Origin: Porphyrobacter sp.
Lineage (GTDB): Bacteria; Pseudomonadota; Alphaproteobacteria; Sphingomonadales; Sphingomonadaceae
Assembly: GCA_014359685.1 (NCBI GenBank)
Contig: JACIYY010000229.1
Coordinates: 1-8,310 of the forward strand
Length of the DNA stretch: 8,310 nucleotides
Reading direction: 5' to 3'
A model generated the notes under the pieces. That model searched no databases and was not told where the DNA came from. It was given only the letters and a program-made list of their open reading frames with translations. Both the position numbers and the translations under genes were made by a program. Shown piece by piece: positions 1 through 6,394 of this stretch; position 1 is the first letter of the stretch; every line of letters begins with the position of its first letter.

Positions 1-712
1 GGTCACCCGCTACAACCGCCATCGCAACGCGGTCCCCTCCAAGACCAGCCACAACACGCTGATCGAGGTGCTGTGGACCGGCATTCCGGTGCTGATCCTG
101 GTGGCGATCGCGATCCCTTCCATCACCCTGCTGGCGCGCCAGTATCGCAGTCCGCCGGCCGACGCGCTGACCATCAAGGCGACCGGCTATCAATGGTACT
201 GGGGCTACACCTACCCCGACAATGGCGGGTTCGAGGTGATCTCCAACATGCTGGACGAGGGCGAGGCGCTGGCGCGCGGCCTGCCGCCGCAGCTGGAGGC
301 GGACAACCGCATGGTCGTGCCGGCCGGGGAGTTGATCCGCATCCAGACCACCGGCGCGGACGTGATCCATTCCTTCGGCGTCCCCTCGCTGTGGTTCAAG
401 ATCGACGCGGTTCCCGGCCGCATCAACGAACGCACGCTGCTGATCGAGGAGCCGGGGATCTATTACGGCCAGTGCATGGAGCTGTGCGGCGCCCGCCACG
501 CTTATATGCCGATCGCGATCGAGGCGCTGCCGCGCCCGCAATTCGACGCCTGGGTGCTGGCGCAGGGTGGCACGATCTCGGGCGAGGCTGGGGCCGCGCC
601 CGCGCTGGCCCCTTCGCAGGAGCCGGAGAGCGGCGTCGAAGGCGCGCCCGGCGCCGGCGAGGCGCCGACCGACACCACCGCGCCGGGGCTGCCGGCCCCG
701 GGCCGGGTGTGA
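1..712 (+). CDS. coxB: Cytochrome c oxidase subunit II (CuA subunit), 5'-truncated by window edge
   Basis: Subunit II takes electrons from cytochrome c through its periplasmic CuA centre and passes them to heme a in subunit I. The reading frame is open from base 2, so the signal peptide, first membrane helix and true start lie upstream; 236 codons plus stop are visible. The second membrane helix is at about 71-130. An aromatic patch (YQWYWGY, from about 188) follows, which in this family lies on the electron entry path. The CuA ligands are all seen: His (368-370), Cys (473), Glu (479, backbone ligand in the family), Cys (485), His (497) and Met (506), in the pattern CxExCxxxHxxM. After the cupredoxin domain comes an unusual 48-residue tail rich in Ala, Pro, Gly and Glu (566-709). 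Identity is certain. The gene is the first visible one of the cox operon; coxA starts 73 nt later. Confidence 0.97.
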   Translation, partial: VTRYNRHRNAVPSKTSHNTLIEVLWTGIPVLILVAIAIPSITLLARQYRSPPADALTIKATGYQWYWGYTYPDNGGFEVISNMLDEGEALARGLPPQLEADNRMVVPAGELIRIQTTGADVIHSFGVPSLWFKIDAVPGRINERTLLIEEPGIYYGQCMELCGARHAYMPIAIEALPRPQFDAWVLAQGGTISGEAGAAPALAPSQEPESGVEGAPGAGEAPTDTTAPGLPAPGRV

Positions 713-785
713 CCGGCATGGTCCACCCGACCGGCGCCCGCCGCCCGACACAGACTTCGAACGATCAGGATCAGGTACGCTGACG

Positions 786-2516
786 ATGGCCACCACTGCC
801 GACACCTTCCAGGCTCATCCGGACGAGCATTTCGACCACGATGCCGACCACAAGCCGGGCTTCTTCGCCCGCTGGTTCATGTCCACCAACCACAAGGACA
901 TCGGCACGTTGTACCTGCTGTTCGCGGTGTTCGCGGGAATCGTCGGCGGCGCGATCTCGGGCATCATGCGGATGGAGCTGCAGGAACCTGGCATCCAGTA
1001 TCTCGGCTGGTGGGTGGAGTTCATCGGCGGCGGGCCGAGCGACTTCGACAAGGCCGGCCACATGTGGAACGTGCTGATCACCGCGCATGGCCTGATCATG
1101 GTGTTCTTCATGGTGATGCCGGCGATGATCGGCGGCTTCGGCAACTGGTTCGTGCCGCTGATGATCGGCGCGCCGGACATGGCGTTCCCGCGGATGAACA
1201 ACGTGTCGTTCTGGCTGACCGCAGCGGGCTTCGTGTCGCTGATGATCTCGGCCTTCGTGCCGGGCGGAACCGGGCTGGGCGCGGGCACCGGCTGGACCGT
1301 CTATGCGCCGCTTTCCACCAGCGGGTCAGTGGGGCCGGCGGTCGACTTTGCGATCTTCTCGCTGCACCTCGCGGGCGCGGGCTCGATCCTGGGCGCGACC
1401 AACTTCATCACCACCATCTTCAACATGCGCGCGCCGGGCATGACGCTGCACAAGATGCCGCTGTTCGTGTGGTCGGTGCTGGTCACCGCCTTCCTGCTGC
1501 TGCTGTCGCTGCCGGTGCTGGCGGCGGCGATCACCATGCTGATCACCGACCGCAATTTCGGCACCACCTTCTTCGATCCGGCGGGGGGTGGCGACCCGGT
1601 GCTCTACCAGCACCTGTTCTGGTTTTTCGGCCATCCAGAAGTATATATCATGATCCTGCCGGGCTTCGGCATCATCAGCCAGATCGTCGCGACCTTCAGC
1701 CGCAAGCCGGTGTTCGGCTATCTCGGCATGGCCTATGCCATGGTCGCGATCGGCGTGATCGGCTTCGTCGTGTGGGCTCACCACATGTATACGACCGGCC
1801 TCGACGTGAACACCAAGATGTATTTCACCGCCGCGACCATGGTCATCGCGGTGCCGACCGGGATCAAGATCTTCAGCTGGATCGCCACGATGTGGGGCGG
1901 CAGCCTGGAGTTCAAGAGCCCGCTGGTCTGGGCGCTGGGCTTCATCTTCCTGTTCACCGTCGGCGGTGTCACCGGCGTGGTGCTGGCCAATGGCGGCGTG
2001 GACGACAATCTGCACGACACCTATTATGTGGTCGCGCATTTCCACTACGTGCTGTCGATGGGGGCTGTGTTCTCGATTTTCGCCGGGCTCTATTATTGGT
2101 TCCCGAAGATGACCGGGCGCTGGCATAGCGAGCTGCTGGCCCACATCCACTTCTGGCTGTTCTTCATCGGCGTGAACGTGATCTTCTTCCCGATGCACTT
2201 CCTGGGCATGAACGGCATGGCCCGGCGCTATCCGGACTACACCCCGGCCTTCGCCTATTGGAACGAGATCGCCTCGATCGGCTACTGGATCATGGCTGCG
2301 TCGATGGTGGTGTTCTTCGTCAACGTCACCTGGGCGTTTCTCGCCGGCAGGCGGGCAGAGGGCAATTACTGGGGCGCGGGCGCGACGACGCTCGAATGGT
2401 CGCTCAGCAGCCCGCCGCCCTTCCACCAGTTCTCCACCCTGCCGGTGATCGAGGATCATCATTCGCACCACAACCATATCGGCGGCCGGCCGAGCGGACC
2501 GGCGGCGGCGCACTGA
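786..2516 (+). CDS. ctaD: Cytochrome c oxidase subunit I, aa3-type (type A1 heme-copper oxidase)
   Basis: This 576-residue integral membrane subunit reduces O2 to water at the heme a3-CuB site and pumps protons. Ligands are visible: H101 and H420 (heme a), H418 (heme a3), and H283, H332 and H333 (CuB), with Y287 in the position of the His-Tyr crosslink. Proton-path residues are also present: D131 (D-channel), E285 in HPEVY, and K361 (K-channel). Every one sits one residue before its Rhodobacter sphaeroides counterpart, so there is no indel in the core. The Glu in HPEVY marks it as type A1. The ATG at 786 is chosen because homology begins there, with AGG (773-775) 10 nt upstream. The frame stays open back to 567, but that stretch overlaps coxB and reads as low-complexity Arg/Pro. 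Both termini, expected on the cytoplasmic side, are His-rich ([12 protein letters not shown] near the start, HHSHHNH near the end). The symbol coxA is also used. Confidence 0.98.
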   Translation: MATTADTFQAHPDEHFDHDADHKPGFFARWFMSTNHKDIGTLYLLFAVFAGIVGGAISGIMRMELQEPGIQYLGWWVEFIGGGPSDFDKAGHMWNVLITAHGLIMVFFMVMPAMIGGFGNWFVPLMIGAPDMAFPRMNNVSFWLTAAGFVSLMISAFVPGGTGLGAGTGWTVYAPLSTSGSVGPAVDFAIFSLHLAGAGSILGATNFITTIFNMRAPGMTLHKMPLFVWSVLVTAFLLLLSLPVLAAAITMLITDRNFGTTFFDPAGGGDPVLYQHLFWFFGHPEVYIMILPGFGIISQIVATFSRKPVFGYLGMAYAMVAIGVIGFVVWAHHMYTTGLDVNTKMYFTAATMVIAVPTGIKIFSWIATMWGGSLEFKSPLVWALGFIFLFTVGGVTGVVLANGGVDDNLHDTYYVVAHFHYVLSMGAVFSIFAGLYYWFPKMTGRWHSELLAHIHFWLFFIGVNVIFFPMHFLGMNGMARRYPDYTPAFAYWNEIASIGYWIMAASMVVFFVNVTWAFLAGRRAEGNYWGAGATTLEWSLSSPPPFHQFSTLPVIEDHHSHHNHIGGRPSGPAAAH

Positions 2517-2587
2517 CGCCCCGCTGCCCGCCCCGGGGCCTGGCAGCCGGACCGACCGGGGCGGTCCGCGCGGACGCTCCGGCCCCG

Positions 2588-2607
2588 CCTGCCGGTCGCG
2601 GCAGGAG
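2588..2607 (+). promoter_or_regulatory. ctaB ribosome binding site partly inside a hairpin
   Basis: A perfect 6-bp inverted repeat, CCTGCC (2588-2593) and GGCAGG (2600-2605) with a 6-nt loop, overlaps the AGGAG Shine-Dalgarno sequence (2603-2607), which lies 12 nt before the ctaB ATG. If it folds in mRNA it would hide the first three bases of the ribosome binding site. Whether this is regulatory or chance in GC-rich DNA cannot be told from one sequence. Confidence 0.4.
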
Positions 2608-2619
2608 CGCCCTTCGACG

Positions 2620-3537
2620 ATGACCCCTGCCGCCAACCCGACCGCCGTGCCTGCCGAATGGCAGGACTTCTTCGCGCTGACCAAGCCGCGGGTGATGAGC
2701 CTGGTGGTGTTCACCGGCCTTGCCGGCCTGCTCGCAGCGCCCGGGTCGCTCCATCCAGTGCTCGCCTTCACGGCGGTGTTGTGCATCGCGCTGGGCGCCG
2801 GCGGCGCGGGCGCGCTCAACCAGTGGTGGGAGGCCGATCTCGACGCCGGGATGCGGCGCACGGCCGGTCGCCCGCTGCCGATGGGGCGGATGCGACCGAC
2901 CGATGCGCGCGATTTCGGCATCGCCCTGTGCGTCGCCTCGGTCGGAATCATGGGCCTCGCCATCCACTGGCTGGCGGCGGCGATCCTGGCCGTCTCTATC
3001 CTCTATTATGCGGTCATCTACACGATCTGGCTGAAGCCGCGCACGCCGCAGAACATCGTCATCGGCGGCGGGGCGGGGGCCTTCCCGCCGCTGATCGGAT
3101 GGGTCGCGGTGACCGGCGAGATCACGCTGATGCCGGTGCTGCTGTTTGCCATCATCTTCGTCTGGACGCCGCCGCATTTCTGGTCGCTCGCGCTGTTCGT
3201 GCAGAGCGATTATGCCAAGGTCGGCATTCCGATGATGCCGGTGGTGGCGGGCGAGGCGGCGACGCGGCGGCAGGTGCTGGCCTATTCCATCGTCCTGCTG
3301 GTAGTCAGCCTGCTGCCATGGTGGGTGGACGGCACCGGCGCGATCTACGGTCTGGCCGCGCTGGGCCTGTCGGCGGGCTTCCTGGGGCTGGCGCTGCCGG
3401 TCGCCCTGCGACGCTCAGGCCACGATCAAGGCGATGCGATGCGCCCGGAAAAACGCCTGTTCGCCTTTTCGGTGTTCTATCTGTTCGCCCTGTTCGCTGC
3501 GCTGGTTGCGGATCGGCTGATTCTGGGGCAGGGATGA
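2620..3537 (+). CDS. ctaB: Protoheme IX farnesyltransferase (heme O synthase)
   Basis: This membrane UbiA-family prenyltransferase joins farnesyl diphosphate to the 2-vinyl group of heme b, giving heme O, which CtaA then oxidises to heme A for CoxA. The product is 305 residues, a normal length, with about nine hydrophobic segments. The first acidic motif is at N67-D75 (NQWWEADLD, followed by MRRTAGRP). Its first acidic residue is Glu (E71) instead of the Asp of the classical NxxxDxxxD form; I believe this variant occurs in related bacteria. Other family signatures are [17 protein letters not shown] (from Y134), with GAFPPLIGW after it, and [12 protein letters not shown]. The start is the ATG at 2620, preceded by AGGAG at 2603-2607. 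The stop codon (3535-3537) overlaps the next gene's ATG. The 103-nt gap after coxA contains several GC-rich inverted repeats but no gene. Confidence 0.96.
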   Translation: MTPAANPTAVPAEWQDFFALTKPRVMSLVVFTGLAGLLAAPGSLHPVLAFTAVLCIALGAGGAGALNQWWEADLDAGMRRTAGRPLPMGRMRPTDARDFGIALCVASVGIMGLAIHWLAAAILAVSILYYAVIYTIWLKPRTPQNIVIGGGAGAFPPLIGWVAVTGEITLMPVLLFAIIFVWTPPHFWSLALFVQSDYAKVGIPMMPVVAGEAATRRQVLAYSIVLLVVSLLPWWVDGTGAIYGLAALGLSAGFLGLALPVALRRSGHDQGDAMRPEKRLFAFSVFYLFALFAALVADRLILGQG

Positions 3538-3671
3538 TGGCCATGAACCGTGACGAGGAAGAGGAGCTGAAGCGCATCCGCAAGGGCCGCAACCTTGCGC
3601 TCGGGCTGGTGCTGCTGGGCTTCGCGGTCCTGTTCTACGCCATCACCATCGTGCGGATGGGCGACGGCTGA
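3534..3671 (+). CDS. CoxF-like single-helix microprotein of the cox operon
   Basis: This is a 45-residue protein with a charged N-terminus (an Asp/Glu run, then Lys/Arg), one membrane helix at about residues 21-40, and a very short tail (RMGDG). The charge pattern suggests the N-terminus is cytoplasmic. The segment GRNLALGL...[12 protein letters not shown] resembles the CoxF proteins encoded between ctaB and ctaG in other alphaproteobacteria, which have been linked to cytochrome c oxidase assembly; this is recognition by eye. The first ATG (3534) overlaps the ctaB stop (ATGATG), which suggests translational coupling. In-frame ATGs at 3537 and 3543 are alternatives, and 3543 (42 residues) has GGGA about 8 nt upstream. 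The stop TGA overlaps the ctaG ATG by one base. The coding call is supported by position and pattern; the exact role is not shown. Confidence 0.82.
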   Translation: MMAMNRDEEEELKRIRKGRNLALGLVLLGFAVLFYAITIVRMGDG

Positions 3672-4237
3672 TGGCCAGTGCCCCGCTCGCCCGCCGCAAC
3701 CTGCGCGTCGGCCTGCTGGCGGCGCTCGCCGCTTTGGCGATGCTCGGGCTCGGCTTTGCCGCGGTCCCGCTCTACCGCCTGTTCTGCCAGGTGACGGGCT
3801 TCGGCGGCACCACCCAGCGCGCCACGCTGGCCGATGCCGACCTCGCCGCGCAGATCGCCGGCAGCGCCGGCGGGCGGGTGATCTCGATCCGCTTCGACGC
3901 CAACCTCGCCAACGACGTGCCGTGGTCGTTCCGCCCCCGCCAGGTGACCGACCGGGTCGCCATCGGGGAGCGCGACATGGCGGTGTTCGAGGCGCACAAC
4001 CTGTCCGACCAGCCCGTCACGGGCACCGCGACCTTCAATGTCGAGCCAGAGCAGGCGGGCCGCTATTTCAACAAGATCCAGTGCTTCTGCTTCACCGAAC
4101 AGACGCTGCAGCCCGGGCAGAGCGTGGCCATGCCGGTGCTGTACTACGTCGATCCGGCCGCCCTCAGCGATCCCCTGATGCGCGATGTCGAGCAGATCAC
4201 GCTCAGCTACACCTTCCACCGCCAGGCGGGCAGCTGA
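3671..4237 (+). CDS. ctaG: Cytochrome c oxidase assembly protein CtaG (Cox11 family, CuB insertion)
   Basis: CtaG/Cox11 is a membrane-anchored periplasmic copper chaperone that places CuB in subunit I. The protein has 188 residues, typical of the bacterial family. A short basic N-terminus (ARRNLR) precedes one membrane helix (about residues 15-33). A conserved Cys follows, C39 in PLYRLFCQVTGFGGTTQ. The copper-binding CFCF motif is present as C138 and C140, in a beta-sandwich domain. All three cysteines known to matter in Cox11 are therefore intact. The ATG at 3671 shares its A with the stop of the preceding microgene (TGATG), so translation is probably coupled. After the stop at 4237 there is a 113-nt gap before ctaE. 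Confidence 0.96.
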   Translation: MASAPLARRNLRVGLLAALAALAMLGLGFAAVPLYRLFCQVTGFGGTTQRATLADADLAAQIAGSAGGRVISIRFDANLANDVPWSFRPRQVTDRVAIGERDMAVFEAHNLSDQPVTGTATFNVEPEQAGRYFNKIQCFCFTEQTLQPGQSVAMPVLYYVDPAALSDPLMRDVEQITLSYTFHRQAGS

Positions 4238-4338
4238 TCGGGGCGATCGTCACCGGCCGCGTCGCTGCCGGAGGGCGCCTTTTGGCACTGGACCGCGCCG
4301 CCAGCGGTGATTAAGGCGAGCGGCAAAGCCGCAAGGAC

Positions 4339-4342
4339 AGGA
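4339..4342 (+). promoter_or_regulatory. ctaE ribosome binding site
   Basis: AGGA lies 8 nt before the ctaE ATG (4351), with a second AAGGA at 4333-4337. Immediately upstream is a small perfect inverted repeat, GCGGC-AAA-GCCGC (4320-4332). The site supports the start at 4351 over the later in-frame ATGs. The rest of the 4238-4350 gap shows no gene and no convincing promoter. Confidence 0.6.
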
Positions 4343-4350
4343 CACAAGGC

Positions 4351-5172
4351 ATGGCCGGCGCAACCAACCACGAATACCATATCCTGCCGCCCGACATCTG
4401 GCCGATCGTCGGCTCCCTGTCGGCGCTCACCTTCACCAGCGGCATGGTCCTGTTCATGCACGACATGGCCGGCGGCCATGCGGTGCTGGGCCTCGGCATG
4501 GCCGGGCTGATCGCGACCTTCTACAGCTGGTTTTCGAACATCGTGAAGGAAGCGCAGACCGGGCACCACACGCCGGTGGTGCAGCTGCACCTGCGTTATG
4601 GCATGATCCTGTTCATCGCCTCGGAGGTGATGTTCTTCGTCGGCTGGTTCTGGAGCTGGTTCGACTTTGCGCTGTTCCCCAGCGAGCTGTCCGAGGTGAT
4701 CGGCGGCGTCTGGCCGCCGGCCGGGATCGAGGCGGTGATCGATCCCTTCGCCCTGCCGCTGCTCAACACGCTGATCCTGCTGTGCTCGGGCACCACGGTT
4801 ACCTGGGCGCACCATTCGCTGATCCACGGCGACCGCGAGGGGCTGAAGACCGGGCTGTGGCTGACCATTGCGCTGGGCGTGCTGTTTTCGGCCATCCAGG
4901 CCTACGAATATGCCCATGCACCGTTCGAGTTCGGGCAGAACACCTACAGCTCGGCCTTCTACATGGCGACCGGGTTCCACGGCTTCCACGTACTGGTCGG
5001 CACGATCTTCCTGATCGTGTGCCTGCGCCGCGCCTATCTGGGCCACTTCACCCCGCGCCAGCATTTCGGGTTCGAGGCGGCAGCCTGGTACTGGCACTTC
5101 GTCGACGTGGTGTGGCTGTTCCTGTTCATCACCGTCTATGTGTGGGGCGGCTGGGGCGCCGAATACCATTGA
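4351..5172 (+). CDS. ctaE: Cytochrome c oxidase subunit III
   Basis: Subunit III (273 residues, about seven membrane helices) binds the side of subunit I, helps feed the D-channel with protons and protects the oxidase from turnover inactivation. Family signatures are HEYHILPPDIWP near the N-terminus, VQLHLRYGMILFIASEVMFF (with E92, the conserved membrane carboxylate), WAHHSL, QAYEYAHAPF, GFHGFHVLVGTIFL, and WYWHFVDVVWLFLF near the end. Length and termini are normal for alphaproteobacteria. The ATG at 4351 has AGGA 8 nt upstream. Its place downstream of ctaG and before the DUF983 gene fits the alphaproteobacterial cox operon. The name coxC is also used. Confidence 0.97.
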   Translation: MAGATNHEYHILPPDIWPIVGSLSALTFTSGMVLFMHDMAGGHAVLGLGMAGLIATFYSWFSNIVKEAQTGHHTPVVQLHLRYGMILFIASEVMFFVGWFWSWFDFALFPSELSEVIGGVWPPAGIEAVIDPFALPLLNTLILLCSGTTVTWAHHSLIHGDREGLKTGLWLTIALGVLFSAIQAYEYAHAPFEFGQNTYSSAFYMATGFHGFHVLVGTIFLIVCLRRAYLGHFTPRQHFGFEAAAWYWHFVDVVWLFLFITVYVWGGWGAEYH

Positions 5173-5215
5173 CGCGGGCGGCGGGCAGCGCGCCCGGCCC
5201 TGCCGGGGCAGCGTG

Positions 5216-5614
5216 ATGCCCGCGCCTGAGAACGAGGGCGCGGCTGGGCCGGCGCCGACGCTGGTGCAGGGTGCGCTGCGCGGCCTGTGCCCACGCTGCG
5301 GGGCACCCACCCTGTTTGCCGGCTGGATCGCCTTTGCCCCGCGCTGCCGCGTCTGCGGGCTCGATTTCGGCCGCTTCAACGTCGGCGACGGACCGGCGGC
5401 ATTTCTCACCCTGATCGTCGGAACGCTGGTGGTCGGGTTGGCGATCTGGCTGGAGCTGGCGGTGGGGCCGCCTGTCTGGGTCCATGTCGCGCTGTGGCTG
5501 CCGCTGACCGTCGCGCTGGTGCTGGGCGGGCTGCGCCTGTCCAAGGCGGCGCTGCTCCATTCCGAATACCGCCAGCACGCCGGCGAGGCGGGCAGACCGG
5601 ATCACCGGCCGTGA
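5216..5614 (+). CDS. DUF983 family protein: Zn-ribbon-like Cys pairs plus two membrane helices
   Basis: This 132-residue protein has two CxxC pairs, C25-P-R-C28 and C44-R-V-C47, spaced like a zinc ribbon. The DUF983 signature FGRFNVGDGPAAFLTL follows, then two hydrophobic helices (about 62-80 and 85-107). The function is unknown. DUF983 genes are common beside cox genes in alphaproteobacteria, so a part in oxidase assembly is a reasonable guess only. The start is uncertain: ATG 5216 is chosen, GTG 5213 is directly in front of it, and no good Shine-Dalgarno is visible. The frame is open further upstream into ctaE, but those residues look non-coding. The 43-nt gap after ctaE contains two small inverted repeats (5182-5196 and 5200-5211). 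The stop lies 25 nt before surf1. Confidence 0.88.
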   Translation: MPAPENEGAAGPAPTLVQGALRGLCPRCGAPTLFAGWIAFAPRCRVCGLDFGRFNVGDGPAAFLTLIVGTLVVGLAIWLELAVGPPVWVHVALWLPLTVALVLGGLRLSKAALLHSEYRQHAGEAGRPDHRP

Positions 5615-5639
5615 TTTCGCTGGCCGTGACCCGCTGCTC

Positions 5640-6215
5640 ATGATCCGCCGCCTCCCGATCGTCCCCACGCTGCTGGTGCTGGCCGCCGTCGCCGCGATGG
5701 TGGCGCTCGGCCTGTGGCAATTGCGCCGCGCGGAGGAGAAGGCGGCGCTGCTCGCCCGCTACGCCTCGGCCGCCACGCTGGGGCCGGTGCCGTGGCCGCA
5801 GGGGGAGGCCGCGCGCGAGGCGGCGCTCTATCGCGCCTCAGCGCTGGACTGCACCCGGGTGCTGGGGATGCGCGCGACCGCCGGGCGCTCGGCGCAGGGC
5901 CAGTCCGGCTGGGCGCATGTCGCGCGCTGCCGCCTCCCCGACGGGGCGGAGGCGGAGGTTGCGCTCGGCTGGTCGCGCCAGCCCTATGCCCCGCAATGGA
6001 ACGGCGGCCCCGTCACCGGCGTCGTCGCCCCGGCCGGGGAGGCGGGCGCGCGCCTCGTCGCCCAGCCGCCGCAGGCCGGGCTCGCCCCGCTGGCTCGGCC
6101 CGATCCGGGCGACCTGCCCAACAACCACCTCGCTTATGCCGGCCAGTGGTTCTTCTTCGCCCTCACCGCGCTGATCGTCTATGCGCTCGCGCTGCGCCGG
6201 CGCTGGCGCGGCTGA
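5640..6215 (+). CDS. surf1: SURF1 family cytochrome c oxidase assembly protein
   Basis: SURF1 (Shy1 in yeast) is a two-helix membrane protein that binds heme a and helps place it in subunit I. The N-terminal helix (about residues 6-24) runs into the family motif G24-L-W-Q-L-R-R...K34. The C-terminal NNHLAYAGQW motif has H163 at the position of the His shown to bind heme a in Paracoccus Surf1. A second helix follows (about 168-185), ending in a basic tail. At 191 residues it is shorter than many SURF1 proteins (about 220-250), the loss being in the periplasmic domain between the helices, yet both helices and the key motifs remain. Two cysteines (in LDCTRVLG and VARCRLP) flank the mid-domain. 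No clear Shine-Dalgarno precedes the ATG, so translation may depend on the gene upstream. It appears to be the last gene of the cox operon. Confidence 0.93.
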   Translation: MIRRLPIVPTLLVLAAVAAMVALGLWQLRRAEEKAALLARYASAATLGPVPWPQGEAAREAALYRASALDCTRVLGMRATAGRSAQGQSGWAHVARCRLPDGAEAEVALGWSRQPYAPQWNGGPVTGVVAPAGEAGARLVAQPPQAGLAPLARPDPGDLPNNHLAYAGQWFFFALTALIVYALALRRRWRG

Positions 6216-6270
6216 GCCGTTCGACCCCACCGCCGCGCGGCGCCCGCGCCCAAGCGCATTCGCAGCCGGC

Positions 6271-6299
6271 TTGCAATCGCCGCTCAGCCCGTGTATGGA
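6271..6299 (+). promoter_or_regulatory. Possible sigma70-type promoter for rimP-nusA
   Basis: TTGCAA (6271-6276) and TATGGA (6294-6299) are separated by exactly 17 nt, matching 4 of 6 and 3 of 6 bases of the -35 and -10 consensus. It lies in the only large gap of the window, where a new transcription unit is expected because the gene content changes from oxidase to translation functions. A start near 6305-6307 would give a leader of about 94 nt. This is weak evidence on its own. Confidence 0.35.
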
Positions 6300-6315
6300 A
6301 GCACCCATCCCGACA

Positions 6316-6327
6316 TTGTCGCGACAA
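6316..6327. promoter_or_regulatory. Perfect 12-nt palindrome TTGTCGCGACAA, possible operator
   Basis: The sequence is its own reverse complement over all 12 bases and sits about 10-20 nt downstream of the predicted transcription start of rimP. This is a usual place for a repressor to bind. I do not recognise the regulator. It is too short to form a strong RNA hairpin (CGCG loop, four A/T-rich pairs), so a DNA-level role is more likely if there is any. Confidence 0.3.
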
Positions 6328-6332
6328 GGTAG

Positions 6333-6361
6333 GGCTGGCGCCGCAGGGGGCCGGCCATTTT
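6333..6361 (+). terminator. Terminator- or attenuator-like hairpin in the rimP leader
   Basis: GGCTGGC (6333-6339) can pair with GCCGGCC (6350-6356) in a 7-bp stem with one G-U pair and a 10-nt loop, followed by ATTTT (6357-6361). The T-run is short for an intrinsic terminator. It could end read-through from the cox operon, or attenuate the rimP-nusA transcript if the promoter at 6271-6299 is real. GCCGG (6350-6354) could instead pair with CCGGC (6369-6373), giving a mutually exclusive fold. Confidence 0.4.
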
Positions 6362-6390
6362 CGCCTTTCCGGCATCCGGCTCGGGCCAAT

Positions 6391-6394
6391 GGAG
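6391..6394 (+). promoter_or_regulatory. rimP ribosome binding site
   Basis: GGAG stands 5 nt before the ATG at 6400. It decides the rimP start against an in-frame ATG at 6295, which lacks a good ribosome binding site, would overlap the putative -10 element, and would add 35 residues not expected in RimP. Confidence 0.6.

Noticed and set aside
567..785. Upstream extension of the ctaD frame by 73 codons.
   Set aside because: It overlaps the coxB tail in another frame and reads as Arg/Pro-rich low complexity. Subunit I homology starts with the ATG at 786.
1326..2963. A 545-codon open frame on the minus strand opposite ctaD and ctaB.
   Set aside because: It spans two certain genes on the other strand, is full of Arg, His, Asp and Gln in the way antisense frames of GC-rich genes are, and matches no family I know. 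It is a by-product of G/C-ending codons.
4282..4313. Promoter-like TTGGCA (4282-4287) before ctaE, also resembling half of a sigma54 site (TGGCAC).
   Set aside because: No matching -10 at a normal distance (TGATTA at 20 nt is a poor match) and no TTGCA half for sigma54.
5182..5211. Two small inverted repeats (CGGGC/GCCCG and CTGC/GCAG) in the ctaE-DUF983 gap considered as a terminator.
   Set aside because: Stems of only 4-5 bp, no T-run, and the downstream genes clearly belong to the same operon.
4207..5544. A 445-codon open frame on the minus strand opposite ctaE and the DUF983 gene.
   Set aside because: Same reason: antisense to well-identified genes, with biased His/Gln/Asp/Arg composition and no recognisable domain.
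6232..6241. GCCGCGCGGC palindrome after surf1 considered as the cox operon terminator.
   Set aside because: No T-run follows and such palindromes are frequent by chance at this GC content.
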